From: Candidatus Villigracilaceae bacterium
Lineage (GTDB): Bacteria; Chloroflexota; Anaerolineae; Anaerolineales; Villigracilaceae
DNA length: 64,000 nt
Reading direction: 5' to 3'
Assembly: GCA_026645935.1 (NCBI GenBank)
Contig: JAPKMP010000013.1
Location: 1-64,000, forward strand
The notes under the pieces are model-generated. The model did no database searches, had not been told where the DNA came from, and was given only the letters and a program-made list of their open reading frames with translations. How positions within the stretch are numbered: the first letter of the stretch is position 1; each line of letters begins with the position of its first letter. Positions 11,821 to 26,800 of the stretch are shown here, piece after piece. A program made the position numbers and the translations under genes.

Positions 11821-11997
11821 GAGACTGTCGAAAAACCTCTGGCTCGAAAAATGATCTAAAAATCTCCCACAACATCCTGAAAAATAGCTCCAATATTGCA
11901 TAAATGTTGTGTGGAATATCAAAAACCAGGTGCTTTTCAGGGACTCTCTCCCACTTTTCAAATATTATTTTTGAAAAGGGACTTATTCGACAGTCTC
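11821..11997. repeat. Intergenic segment bounded by a perfect 12-bp inverted repeat
   Basis: GAGACTGTCGAA at 11821-11832 and TTCGACAGTCTC at 11986-11997 are perfect inverted copies flanking ~150 bp that contains no convincing gene. A second hairpin with an AT-rich loop lies at about 11951-11980. Just beyond is a GAGCCCCTCGACAGGCTC hairpin (12019-12036). The whole 407-bp gap 11791-12197 is made of such palindromic pieces plus repeat copy A. Confidence 0.6.
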
Positions 11998-12062
11998 AAC
12001 GGTTTGCGTCTGATCCCCGAGCCCCTCGACAGGCTCAGGATAAACCCACGCGAGTGGGATAC

Positions 12063-12174
12063 CTGCGCTGGGGCGGGCGTGGATTCTGCTTGGGAGCAGG
12101 AAAAACCCGAAGTCAGAAAAATGCCTGTAAAACGCGCAGAATCCCCACCATCCACTGCACGCCTTGTTTGCTGG
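12063..12174 (-). repeat. Hairpin repeat, copy A (attC-like candidate)
   Basis: A ~110-bp segment homologous to copy B at 13852-13973. The best-matching stretch, 12104-12145 versus 13905-13946, is identical at about 37 of 42 positions. Copy A closes an internal hairpin with the perfect 9-bp arms GGATTCTGC and GCAGAATCC. It lies directly downstream (minus-strand sense) of the metallopeptidase gene. It lacks a clean RYYYAAC end, so it may be decayed. Confidence 0.6.
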
Positions 12175-12197
12175 CTTCGTCTTAGCCAGGGGTTTTT

Positions 12198-13358
12198 CTA
12201 CATCATTTTTCGACTAGTAAAAATAGGAAGAAACGCCCTGATTTTATTCACGAGCGAGAGTGATTTCTGCATCTCTTCCAGCGTCCAAAGATCTGTTTTT
12301 CCAAATCCCGCGCCGTAAAGCAACGCGTGTAATGGTGCGTGAGGTACACCGTCGGGCAAATTTCCATACTTTCCGGACCATGCCTCACGTGTAAGGTCAT
12401 TGAGGGCAAAGACGCACTTCATCCATCCTTCGGTTGACTTTTTTTGCCAAAGCTGTTTAGCCTCCTTCGACCCAGAAATGCTTTTTGTAGCACTCGAGAA
12501 GAATAATTCACAACGCACCATAGGATGATTGTAGTAACTCTGCTGGTAACCGTAAGCAAACTTCCTGTGGCTATCAGTTACCGCGAAGATCAAGGTCACC
12601 ACATAAGCCAAGCGTAACCATCCTGTCGCAATACTGACATCCAAATGTGATTTTGCAGCGCTCTCCACGTCTTTCATCAAGACCCGCATCGCGATCGCAG
12701 AGGCGCCAGCATCCGCATCTACTTCCATTCCCTTTCTGAGTGCGGACTGGTCAATCCCCAAATCTTCTGTGCGTGCCCTACTCATCAAATCAAAATGTCC
12801 ATGTAATACATGAGAGAATTCATGCGAAGCCATAAATACTAAACCAAGATGAACAAGCTCTCGCACATCAGTTTCGAATGTACCATCGATTTCGATTGAT
12901 TCGTCCAGCTTATTGAGCTCATTCCAATACGGATCAGAAGTCAACTCTTCTAAGAAAATGGGTCTTAACTGTGGCGGAACAGAATCTTTCTCGTTTGGAA
13001 TGTTATCGAATACCGACCGCACAACTCGAATCCGACTTTCTTTCCCCCAAAACCGCAAAAGTAAGCGTGCAAGCACTCGAAGCCTAGCAGGCACGCCCAT
13101 AGGAACAAATAAAGCAAACGAGCCATCAGGTAACACCTTCGCGGAACAAGAGAACGAAGGTGAATTCGTCAAAACAAGTGGACCTCCAATGTGCGCTAAG
13201 TCGGCACTCTCAAGAATCTCTGTGAAGTGGGCACCGAGAGAATCTAAAGTTGATACCATGTCCAGATACTGGTTAGCAGAAATGAGATTGGGCTTGTTAT
13301 TCGCAGTAATGGCACCTCCGGCGAGACGTAAAGCCTCTTCAAGCGAAAGCTGATTCAT
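12198..13358 (-). CDS. HExxH zinc metallopeptidase-like protein
   Basis: This 386-residue protein carries the zinc-protease motif HEFSH ('MASHEFSHVLHGH', about residue 180), followed about 36 residues later by 'GMEVDADAGAS', which could supply the third (Glu) ligand. No signal peptide is visible. The pattern resembles M48-like or U49 (phage-exclusion Lit) peptidases, but I cannot assign a family. The start is uncertain: ATG 13358 lies 8 nt after the upstream gene's stop and suits reinitiation; ATG 13388 would overlap that gene by 22 nt. With the 117-residue gene upstream it forms a two-gene unit bounded by hairpin repeats A and B. Confidence 0.7.
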   Translation of the reverse strand: MNQLSLEEALRLAGGAITANNKPNLISANQYLDMVSTLDSLGAHFTEILESADLAHIGGPLVLTNSPSFSCSAKVLPDGSFALFVPMGVPARLRVLARLLLRFWGKESRIRVVRSVFDNIPNEKDSVPPQLRPIFLEELTSDPYWNELNKLDESIEIDGTFETDVRELVHLGLVFMASHEFSHVLHGHFDLMSRARTEDLGIDQSALRKGMEVDADAGASAIAMRVLMKDVESAAKSHLDVSIATGWLRLAYVVTLIFAVTDSHRKFAYGYQQSYYNHPMVRCELFFSSATKSISGSKEAKQLWQKKSTEGWMKCVFALNDLTREAWSGKYGNLPDGVPHAPLHALLYGAGFGKTDLWTLEEMQKSLSLVNKIRAFLPIFTSRKMM

Positions 13359-13366
13359 TGTAAATT

Positions 13367-13720
13367 CTATTTTTGAAAATTGGGGCATAAGCGTTCAACC
13401 CCATAGTGAATTACTCTTGCGGCCAGTGAGGCAATTGGTACTGTTCCAAAGCCGCCAAATTTCAGCAACGCATCGATGATCGCCGCCAGCAATTCGTTGC
13501 GCTTTTGCGCTTCTATTCCAGAGAAATGCTCTCGAATAGCCTCACTCTCACAGACCGCTCCGTGTAATTTATCGAGATTTATTTCAAACCAACGTCTTGC
13601 ACGCTCAATCAACTCTATGTCGCTAGCTTCACTCGAGCCGAATTCGTCAAATGACAATGCTCGTCCGATTTCCAAGTCGAGTTCGTCAACGGATTTGTTC
13701 AGGGCATCAAGGTTTTCCAT
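13367..13720 (-). CDS. Hypothetical 117-residue helical protein paired with the metallopeptidase
   Basis: No family is recognised. The protein is acidic and predicted helical in its first two thirds ('LDALNKSVDELDLEIGRALS', 'ARRWFEINLDKLHG'), with a more hydrophobic C-terminal part ('GGFGTVPIASLAARVIHYG'). It has a clear AAGGAG Shine-Dalgarno before the ATG, and its stop codon is 8 nt from, or overlaps, the metallopeptidase start. Such tight coupling suggests a partner, inhibitor or regulator of the peptidase; this is inference only. The ~310-bp gap upstream holds hairpin repeat B and no other gene. Confidence 0.65.
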   Translation of the reverse strand: MENLDALNKSVDELDLEIGRALSFDEFGSSEASDIELIERARRWFEINLDKLHGAVCESEAIREHFSGIEAQKRNELLAAIIDALLKFGGFGTVPIASLAARVIHYGVERLCPNFQK

Positions 13721-13851
13721 GTTTTCTCCTTAATAATATTATGAATTGTAAGCCATCCATTTTACGATTTTGGTGCCGTAATTTGGTCCATTTTAGATGA
13801 CGTAATCGAAAGTCCTAGTTAGATGCAATTGTAGTATTGGGTCAGCGAATG

Positions 13852-13973
13852 GTTGGCGTTAGCTGCAAGTGGGCGGGATGTGAACTTGGCTTGAGGGTAG
13901 TATAAACCCGAAGTTAAGATAATGCCTATAAAACGCGCAGAATCCCACTTGTCGGATGCACGCATTGTTGGGC
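13852..13973 (-). repeat. Hairpin repeat, copy B (attC-like candidate)
   Basis: A 122-bp imperfect palindrome: CAAGTGGG (13866-13873) pairs with CCCACTTG (13944-13951), and an inner AACTT...AAGTT hairpin lies inside. Read on the minus strand it begins GCCCAACAATGCGTGCATCC (13973 downward), which matches the RYYYAAC core and L-box spacing of the left side of integron attC sites. The other end lacks a GTTRRRY core. It lies 58 nt after the stop of the gene at 14032-14685. Confidence 0.6.
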
Positions 13974-14031
13974 TCACTTTGTTCGCAGTGATATATAACA
14001 TTCTGCCACTCTCTGTACTGAAGATGGGTTA

Positions 14032-14685
14032 CTAATCAGAACGGCATGGTACGATGCTTGCGTAAACGTTGACACAGTTATTACTCGTATCACTTTCCTG
14101 TTGTTTGTAAGAAATCATATATTCAGAACCTTCGCCGAATCCTCGTGTCCAATCGAAAACGAAGGTTCCGCTAGGGGGAATCATTGCAGTAATCATGTGC
14201 TCATCACAATATATAATGCCACATAGATCACCACCCCCACTATAACCAGGTTTTTCGTATGCCGGTGGACGGTAACTCATCATCAGGTCTTTTACTAGCG
14301 CGGCTTTTGTCCCAATGTTGCATATTGTAATTTTCGAGGTATTAGTGTCAATGCTGCAAATAATCAAATCTGGCAGCGCAAGGGTTTGTAGAGGTGTTGG
14401 TGTATTGGATGGAAAGAATATGCTAGTAGGCGTGTCTATAGAAATTCTTGGCGTAGCTGTTGGTAATACCGTAGGAACGACTGGTATAGCTGTCGGCAAA
14501 ACTGGTTGAACGACTAGCGTTGGAGTTGGAGTAACAGGGAAAATAAGATCTAAAATCCTTGGCGAAGAAACTACGATTGCTATACAACTTCCGACTGCCG
14601 TTATTATTGCGGCTATTCCAGTTAATATTCCAGGCAAGGTATTCCAGAATGACTTCTTTTCTTCTTCTGATGACTTTTTTTCCAT
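14032..14685 (-). CDS. Membrane-anchored protein with Thr/Pro-rich stalk
   Basis: This 217-residue protein has a short charged N-terminus, one transmembrane segment ('ILTGIAAIITAVGSCIAIVV', about residues 19-42), a Thr/Pro/Val-rich stalk (about 50-105) and a C-terminal ~110-residue domain with six to seven Cys ('LPDLIICSIDTNTSKITICN', 'CGIIYCDEH', 'NNCVNVYASIVPC'). The Cys-rich domain resembles extracellular CARDB-like beta folds, but no family can be named. The ATG at 14685 has a GGAGAG Shine-Dalgarno. It is the promoter-proximal gene of the low-GC block and lies 21 nt after a GTTGGGC motif. Confidence 0.65.
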   Translation of the reverse strand: MEKKSSEEEKKSFWNTLPGILTGIAAIITAVGSCIAIVVSSPRILDLIFPVTPTPTLVVQPVLPTAIPVVPTVLPTATPRISIDTPTSIFFPSNTPTPLQTLALPDLIICSIDTNTSKITICNIGTKAALVKDLMMSYRPPAYEKPGYSGGGDLCGIIYCDEHMITAMIPPSGTFVFDWTRGFGEGSEYMISYKQQESDTSNNCVNVYASIVPCRSD

Positions 14686-14706
14686 AACTACTCTCCGAGA
14701 AGAAGA

Positions 14707-14713
14707 GCCCAAC
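14707..14713 (-). other. GTTGGGC core-like site upstream of the stalk-protein gene
   Basis: The minus strand reads GTTGGGC (fits GTTRRRY) between the promoter at 14763-14791 and the ATG at 14685. Together with GCCCAAC at 13967-13973 downstream of the same gene it frames a cassette-like unit. Confidence 0.4.
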
Positions 14714-14762
14714 TATGGTTTATACAACATACGCGCTATATAACACCTTATATCTGACATCC

Positions 14763-14791
14763 ATTATACGGATTTTAAGTTGTGTAAGCAA
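14763..14791 (-). promoter_or_regulatory. Strong sigma-70-type promoter driving the accessory block
   Basis: On the minus strand a TTGCTT -35 box (14786-14791) and a perfect TATAAT -10 box (14763-14768) are separated by exactly 17 bp. It faces the genes at 14685, 13720, 13358 and 11790 and is the only clear promoter seen for them. Confidence 0.7.
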
Positions 14792-14826
14792 GCAATTGAT
14801 CAAAATATTCCCCATTCCCCCATTCC

Positions 14827-15867
14827 CTACCTCATCACCGCAAACACATTCACCGCCTGGTTCTTCCCCTTGAAAACGATCTTCCCCAGGTCTTCCAATT
14901 GATATTCCGCCGGGAGTCCCTTGCGCGTGTCCTCGTCTATCAATAGCGGACGCAACGCCTCCTTGGTGTATTCCTGAATGCGGTCCGCGAGGTTGACCGT
15001 GTCGCCAATGCAGGTGTAGATGGCGCGGTTCTGCGTGCCGGTGTATCCCGCCACCATTTTGCCCGAGGTGATTCCGATCCCGATGCGGATGGCGGTCTTG
15101 TTCTGCGCCAGTTGGTTTTCGTTGAAGATCTTGAGCTGTTCCAGCATTTGCAGTCCCGCCTTCACCGCGCGCTCGCGATGGTCTTCGTAAAAGATCGGCG
15201 CGCCGAACACAGCCAGCACGCCGTCGCCCACGATCTGGTTCACGATCCCGCCGTTGTGGGTGATGGCGTCGAACATCATGCTGAAATACTGGTTGAGCAA
15301 TTCGATCGAGTCGGACGGGCTTTGGCTTTCCGCGATCGTCGTGAACGAGCGGATGTCCGTGACCATTACGCTGGCGGTCACCATCTGCCCGCCAAGCGAA
15401 AAGCCCTCGCGTAAAAGTTCCTCGGCCACTTCCTTCGTCGCGAACGTTCGGAACAATTTCCGCTGTTCGTCGCGTAGTCGCTTCTTTTCCAGGCTTGCAT
15501 TTACGCGCGCCCTCAGCAAAATCGGGTTCACCGGCTTGGTCAGGTAATCCTCCGCGCCCAACTCCACGCACTTGACCACCGCATCCAGTTCCTCCATTGC
15601 AGATGTCATGATGATGGGGATCTGCCGCAGGTCGAAATCGTTCAGGCAGGCTTCCAACACTTCGAATCCGTTCATCACCGGCATCTCGATGTCCAACAGC
15701 ATCAGGTCGAACGCCCCCGTGCGGAACTTCTCCAAACCCTCTTTCCCGTTCTCGGCGGTTTCGACCAGATGCCCCTCCTGCTCGAGACTGCGCGTGAGCA
15801 TCATGCGGTTGATTTGATTATCGTCCACGACGAGCAGACGGGCGGGATCGGGAGCGGATGGAGGCAT
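14827..15867 (-). CDS. Response regulator with class III adenylyl/guanylyl cyclase output
   Basis: This 346-residue protein has an N-terminal receiver domain ('LLVVDDNQINRMMLTR', phospho-Asp in 'MLLDIEMPVMNG', Lys in 'YLTKPVNP'; about residues 8-128), a short coiled linker and a class III cyclase domain (about 165-345). Metal-binding Asp residues are in 'VMVTDIRSFTT' and 'IVGDGVLAVFG'. 'TGTQNRAIYTCIGDTVNLA' carries an Asp at the purine-specifying site (adenylyl type) and an Asn/Arg-like transition-state region. It probably makes cAMP when phosphorylated. It follows the Hpt gene by 4 bp, so both belong to the phosphorelay operon of the 8-GAF kinase. Confidence 0.88.
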   Translation of the reverse strand: MPPSAPDPARLLVVDDNQINRMMLTRSLEQEGHLVETAENGKEGLEKFRTGAFDLMLLDIEMPVMNGFEVLEACLNDFDLRQIPIIMTSAMEELDAVVKCVELGAEDYLTKPVNPILLRARVNASLEKKRLRDEQRKLFRTFATKEVAEELLREGFSLGGQMVTASVMVTDIRSFTTIAESQSPSDSIELLNQYFSMMFDAITHNGGIVNQIVGDGVLAVFGAPIFYEDHRERAVKAGLQMLEQLKIFNENQLAQNKTAIRIGIGITSGKMVAGYTGTQNRAIYTCIGDTVNLADRIQEYTKEALRPLLIDEDTRKGLPAEYQLEDLGKIVFKGKNQAVNVFAVMR

Positions 15868-15871
15868 GGGA

Positions 15872-16204
15872 TTATCTTAACTGATTCAACCTGGTCTTGA
15901 CGGATTCAAACGCCTCTTTCAGGACGTCGAGCCTGTTTCCCGCTTCGAAGTTTTTCTCACGTCCCATCGACTCCAACTCACGCGCCAACGCCGCGAGGTC
16001 CTCCGCGCCGAAGGTCAGCGCATTGGATTTGATGCTGTGCGCCGCCCGCCGGAACGATTCAGCATCGTTCGCTGCGAGCGCGGTTTGCATGTGTTCTATC
16101 TGCTCGGCGAAATCGTTAAAGAAGGCGCCCATCAATTCATGGACGAACTCCGCGCCAGCGGATTGTTTGAGATTATTGAACGTATCCAGATTCAGGATTG
16201 GCAT
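15872..16204 (-). CDS. Hpt (histidine phosphotransfer) protein
   Basis: This 110-residue single-domain protein has the Hpt motif 'AAHSIKSNALTFGAEDLA', with the phospho-accepting His at about residue 57 and the usual Lys three residues on. It probably shuttles phosphoryl groups between the receiver domains of the hybrid kinase encoded just upstream (16325-22183) and the cyclase response regulator just downstream. The 120-bp gap to the kinase gene is filled by a palindromic repeat element. Confidence 0.88.
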   Translation of the reverse strand: MPILNLDTFNNLKQSAGAEFVHELMGAFFNDFAEQIEHMQTALAANDAESFRRAAHSIKSNALTFGAEDLAALARELESMGREKNFEAGNRLDVLKEAFESVKTRLNQLR

Positions 16205-16216
16205 GAGTCTCCAATT

Positions 16217-16324
16217 ACGATGTCACTCTGCCTGCACCGTGCGCAGGCACGTGTGAGGGAGAGAAGCGACCGAAGAGTCTCCCTCTCAATAGAGATTGCT
16301 TCGGCGTGCCGCCTCGCAATGACA

Positions 16325-16331
<7 letters not shown>
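16217..16331. repeat. MITE-like palindromic element between the kinase and Hpt genes
   Basis: About 115 bp bounded by inverted ends (CGATGTCA at 16218-16225 and TGACATTATCG at 16320-16330). Internal hairpins are CCTGC...GCAGG and an 8-bp GAGGGAGA/TCTCCCTC stem. One end reads GTCATTGCGAGG on the minus strand, a short string shared with 62111-62123 (GTCATTGCGGGG). The kinase stop codon (16327-16325) lies inside the element. No coding capacity is seen. Confidence 0.5.
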
Positions 16332-22183
<5,852 letters not shown>

Positions 22184-22243
22184 CATTTCCTCTGAGTGGT
22201 GATTCAGTTTACATACGGCGTGGAAAATCGTCAATAGCGGAAT

Positions 22244-22269
22244 GAAAAAAACAGGCGGCGTGCGCCTGT
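22244..22269 (-). terminator. Rho-independent terminator after the SpoIIE-type regulator gene
   Basis: On the minus strand ACAGGCG pairs with CGCCTGT around a 5-nt loop and is followed by seven T. It separates the 31802-22304 operon from the 22183-14827 operon. Confidence 0.88.
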
Positions 22270-22303
22270 CTGTTATCCATTTGTCATGTTTTCATCGGCG
22301 GTG

Positions 22304-23464
22304 TTACAGCCTGCGCAGGGCGAACATGGTGATATCGTCGAACTGCTCCGCTTCGCCGATGAAGGTATCGAGGTCGCGGCCGAGTCGGTTCACGCATTCG
22401 ACCGGGGATGAGATGCCCTGCTTCAAAAAATCCACAAGCCGCTCGCGGCCGTAGAATTCATGCTCGGGGTTTTTGCTGTCCGGAATGCCGTCCGTGAATA
22501 CGAGCAGACTGTCGCCGGGCTCGAGACGGGTTTCAGCTGATGCGAATTTGGCTTTCCTGTCGAAACCGATCACGGGTCCGGTGGGACGCAGTTCTTCCAT
22601 ATCGCCCGAAGCCCGCATGAGATAGGGTGCTTCGTTCCCTGCATTGATATACGTGAGGGTCCCGCTGGATGAATCCAGCAAGCCGACGAAGAGCGTTGAG
22701 AATATGAGCGCGTCTTCGTGAGTTTCGGAGATATATCGGTTGGTGGTGTGAACGGCTCCTCCAATTCTTGCGGCGGGAGAGGGGGAACCGTCAAGGACGA
22801 GGCTGGAGGATGCGGCGCGGATCAAACTTCGAAACAGCGTCATGAACAAAGCCGCCCCAACGCCTTTTCCGCATACATCGCCCACCACCAGTACAAGATT
22901 CCCATCCGAAAGCGTGAAAGCGTCGTAATAATCCCCCGCAACGAACTTTGCCGCTTTGAAGTAGGCGGCGATCTCCCAGCCCTGAACCTGAGGCAATTCG
23001 CGCGGCAGGAACTCTTTTTGAATGTTACGCGCGATGTTCAATTCGTTTTCCAGGCTTTGCAGGTATAGCTGCTCCTGGTCTCGGAGTCGTTTCCGGTCCA
23101 GGCTGGCTGTAATACGGGCATGGAGAATGACCGGCTCGAATGGTTTGGGAAGGTAATCCTCCGCCCCGCGTTGGATTCCCTTTACCACGCTGGGCAGGTC
23201 GTTGTTGGCGGAAATGATGATGATGGGAATATGCCGTGTGTCGGGATCGGATTTGACCTGCTCGAGCACAACGAACCCATCCATGATCGGCATCATGATG
23301 TCGAGCAGGACGAGGTCCGGCAGGGATTCTTTGATCGCGTCGAGCGCCTCCTTTCCGTTCGTGGCGGTCAGCAGCTCGTATTCCTTGTCTTCCAACTCCT
23401 GTTGAAGATAATCAAGATTGAGAGGCTCATCATCCACAAGCAGGATGCGGGGAGGGTTGTTCAT
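22304..23464 (-). CDS. Response regulator with SpoIIE/PP2C-type phosphatase output
   Basis: This 386-residue protein has a receiver domain ('RILLVDDEPLNLDYLQ', phospho-Asp in 'VLLDIMMPIMDG', about residues 5-125), a coiled-coil linker ('LYLQSLENELNIARNIQKEF') and a SpoIIE-like PP2C domain (about 185-385) with metal-binding Asp in 'FVAGDYYDAF', 'VVGDVCGKGVGAALFM' and 'LLVFTDGIPDS'. Such RsbU-like proteins dephosphorylate anti-anti-sigma factors or other phosphoserine targets. It follows the lone receiver gene by 5 bp and is closed by the terminator at 22244-22269. No partner anti-sigma gene is in the window. Confidence 0.92.
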   Translation of the reverse strand: MNNPPRILLVDDEPLNLDYLQQELEDKEYELLTATNGKEALDAIKESLPDLVLLDIMMPIMDGFVVLEQVKSDPDTRHIPIIIISANNDLPSVVKGIQRGAEDYLPKPFEPVILHARITASLDRKRLRDQEQLYLQSLENELNIARNIQKEFLPRELPQVQGWEIAAYFKAAKFVAGDYYDAFTLSDGNLVLVVGDVCGKGVGAALFMTLFRSLIRAASSSLVLDGSPSPAARIGGAVHTTNRYISETHEDALIFSTLFVGLLDSSSGTLTYINAGNEAPYLMRASGDMEELRPTGPVIGFDRKAKFASAETRLEPGDSLLVFTDGIPDSKNPEHEFYGRERLVDFLKQGISSPVECVNRLGRDLDTFIGEAEQFDDITMFALRRL

Positions 23465-23469
23465 CGCGT

Positions 23470-23823
23470 TTATCCGAGATATTTTTTCAAAAGCCCGTAA
23501 AGCTGCATTTCATCCACCGGCTTGGTGAGGTAATCGCTGCAGCCGGCTTCGCGCGCTTTCACGATCTGGCTGTCCATGGCGTGCGCGGAAAGACCGATGA
23601 TCGGCGTTGCGGGAAGCGTCTGGCGGATCCTGCGTGTGGCTTCATACCCGTCCAAAACCGGCAGGGAAATGTCCATCAGGATAAGATCCGGTTTTTCTTC
23701 GACGGCCATGGCAACGCCCTTCCCGCCGTCGTTCGCGATCAGCAGGTTGTAATCATCCTCCAGTAATTGCGTGAGCAGGTCGATGTTCAGGTCGGTATCT
23801 TCCACGATCAGAATGGTTTTCAT
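23470..23823 (-). CDS. Single-domain response regulator
   Basis: This 117-residue stand-alone receiver has 'TILIVEDTDLNIDLLTQLLE', phospho-Asp in 'LILMDISLPVLDG', Thr/Ser switch region in 'IIGLSAHAM' and 'YLTKPVD' with the conserved Lys. It has no output domain, so it is probably an intermediate of the phosphorelay run by the 12-GAF kinase upstream. I chose the ATG at 23823 (AGGA Shine-Dalgarno 8 nt upstream) over 23844, which would overlap the kinase stop codon. Confidence 0.9.
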   Translation of the reverse strand: MKTILIVEDTDLNIDLLTQLLEDDYNLLIANDGGKGVAMAVEEKPDLILMDISLPVLDGYEATRRIRQTLPATPIIGLSAHAMDSQIVKAREAGCSDYLTKPVDEMQLYGLLKKYLG

Positions 23824-23840
23824 ATAAGGTTCCTGTCTTT

Positions 23841-26800
23841 TCACTCTTCGATGTGCGCGGCTCTCCTGATTTCATGCACCAGTTTCTCGCCGTCGAAGCC
23901 CTGCTTGCGCATGACGAGCGTCACGCTTTCGCGCAGGCGGGCTGTCTCTTCATCCGTCAGTTCCTTGACGCTGATGACGATGATCGGCAGGTCCTGCGTG
24001 GCGGGATCCTTGCGAAGTTCTTCGATGACCCCGAACCCGTCGAGCCGCGGCATCATGATGTCGAGCAGGATCACATCGGGACGCTCCGCCTCGACCGCCT
24101 CCAAGCCTGCCACGCCATCCGCGGCGGAATCCAGTCTGAATTCTGATTCCGGAAGCAGTTGACGCAGCATATCTGCGATGTGCGGGTCATCATCCACCGC
24201 CAGGACGTGAACCCGGTCGCGATGCTTTTGCTTGATAACCTGCCGTAATGTGGAGATCACTTCGACCGGGTTGAGCGGTTTCAACAGATATGCCGCCGCA
24301 CCAAGACGAAACCCCAGCGCTTTCTTATCCACAATGGTTAGCAGGATGATTGGAATATTAGTCGTCGCCGGGTCGGTTTTCAGGTCGTGCAAAACCTGCC
24401 AGCCGTCCTTATCCGGCATGAGGATGTCGAGCAGGATGGCGTGCGGTTTCAATATGCGAGCCCTGGCTTGTCCTTCCGCGCCACTGCGCACGCCGACGAT
24501 CTCGAATTCTTCACGCGAGAGACTTTCCTGCAGAAGGTAAACCGCATCGGGGTCATCGTCGATGACGAGGATGAGTTTCCTGCCGGGCTGCGTTTTGGAT
24601 GGAGATGCGGCTGGGCGGCGCGAATCAGTTCCGAGGTCCGGGGATGAGGCGGGTTTCGTCCCATATTGAACGGGAACAGTGAGCGTGAACGTCGAACCTT
24701 TGCCGAACTCGCTTGATACTGTAAGGTCGCCGCCGAGCAGGCGCGCCAGGTCGCGGCTGATGGTCAGTCCCAGACCGGTGCCGCCGTATTGACGCGTGGT
24801 GCTGGTATCGGCCTGTTGAAACTCTTCGAAAACCCTCTCGAGCGCCTCTTCACTGATGCCAATACCGGTATCGCTTACGTCCACAATGAGCATTTCGTAT
24901 TCTTTTCTTGCCTGCAGTGTGATTTTGCCCGCCGAGGTGAACTTGGCGGCGTTGCTCAACAGGTTGAGGATGATCTGTTTGATCTTGTCCTGATCGGAAT
25001 GCATCATGCCGAGGTCGTCGGCCTGTTTGACAAGCCGCACTGTGGGCTTGACGAGGGGTGTGGCTGTGTTGGCGCATAGATCGATGAGCGCGTTGGCGTT
25101 GAAGTTTGCGGCTTGCACATCCATGCGCCCGGCTTCGATCTTGGCGATGTCGAGCACGGTATTGATCAGGTTGAGCAAATGCTCCGAACTGCCCAGAACC
25201 TTGTCGAGATTCTCGAGTTGTTTTGCGGGAAGCGACTCCTCGCCTTTTCTTCTCACAATGCGCGTAAAGCCGATGATGGCATTGAGCGGCGTGCGCAGTT
25301 CGTGACTCATATTGGCAAGGAAGGCGCTCTTCGCCTGGTTGGCATGTTCGGCGGCTTCGCGGGCTTCCTTTGCTTCATCGAAGAGACGCTGGGTCTCGTT
25401 AAAGAGGCGGGCGTTCTCGATGGCGACGCCCATATTCGCGGAAAGGGTTTGCAGGAGGCGCAGGTTGCCTTCATTGAACGCATAAGATTTGTAGCTTTGC
25501 ACATCCACCACGCCCAGCACCCGGTCGCCGACCATGATCGGCACGCCCAGATAGGATTTGATCTCTTCTTCGTCTTCCGGGGCGGTGACGTATGCCGCCG
25601 CGCCGTTTTCATTTATTTCCCCGGTGGTATTCAAAAGGAGCGGTTTTTTGGTGATGATGATTTTCGAGGTCAGCCCTTCGCCCAGTTCCCAGGGCGGTTC
25701 GCTTTCGTAAAAACGATTGTCGCTGAAACTGTATGCCAACTGCACAATATTCGTGGCAGGGTCGTAGAGCAGGATGTCCACGACCTCGGCATTGAATATC
25801 TCATGCACCTTGTTGCCCACATTGTGGGTCACTGCGCGCACATCCAGTGTGCGGGTCATCGATTCGCTGATGCTGTTGAGGATGGCGAGCTCGGCGGCGC
25901 GTTCTTCGGTCTCTTTCAGCAGGCGCTGGGTTTCATCGAACAAGCGCGCATTTTCAAGGGCAACGCCCATGCTGGATGCAAGTGTGGAGAGCAGACGCAC
26001 ATTCGACTCCGAATAGGCGTCTTCACGATCATAGGTGGTCAGCCAGATCAAGCCGGTTACCCTATTCCCGATGATAATTGGAGCGCTCAGGCTTGACATT
26101 GGCCAGCCGGTGTAATCGGTGGGCGGCTGGCTTCCAAATTGTTCAGCCCATTGTTGAAAATCACGATTGATGACATGTGGCTTGCCCTGTTTAATCAGGT
26201 ATTCACGGATGGGCGCGTTGGGTAACAGCATCCATTCATTGATTTCCGCGGCGATTCTTTTGCCCTGATAGCTGACATAAGGAGCCGCGATCATGTTCGT
26301 TTTCTCGTTGTAGATGCTGATTACTACATCACTCATATCGAAGATTTCGCGGAGTTTGTCACCGACGAGGTCGTACACTCCATTCACATCCAATTTCGAG
26401 GCGAGCCCTTCCTGCACGCTGTTGATGATTTGCAACTCTGCTGCGCGTTGCTCGGTCTCTTGAAGCAGGTTTTGGGATTCTTCGAACAACTGGGTATTCT
26501 GAATCGCGATAACGGCCTGCCGTGAAAGATTGTTCAAAAACTCAAGTTCGGATTCGACGAACTGGTTGTTGCCGCCGTGTCTCCAGACCGCCATTAAGCC
26601 TTTCAATTCACTGTTGGCGAGCAGAGGAACTGCCAGCAGGTGCTCATCGGGAGTTGGCTCGGTCCCAGTAATGATCAGAGCGCGCGGATCCGAATTGACA
26701 TCGTTGACGATCTCGCCGACCTTCACCCGGGCGATAGTCCCCAAAAGGCCTTCGCCCAATGTAATGGTGTCGTTTCGTAATTCCTCGGCTTCCCTGCCGA

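Noticed and set aside
11791-11961. N-terminal extension of the trypsin-like protease
   Set aside because: It runs through palindromic repeat DNA and reads as low-similarity sequence; ATG 11790 has a strong Shine-Dalgarno.
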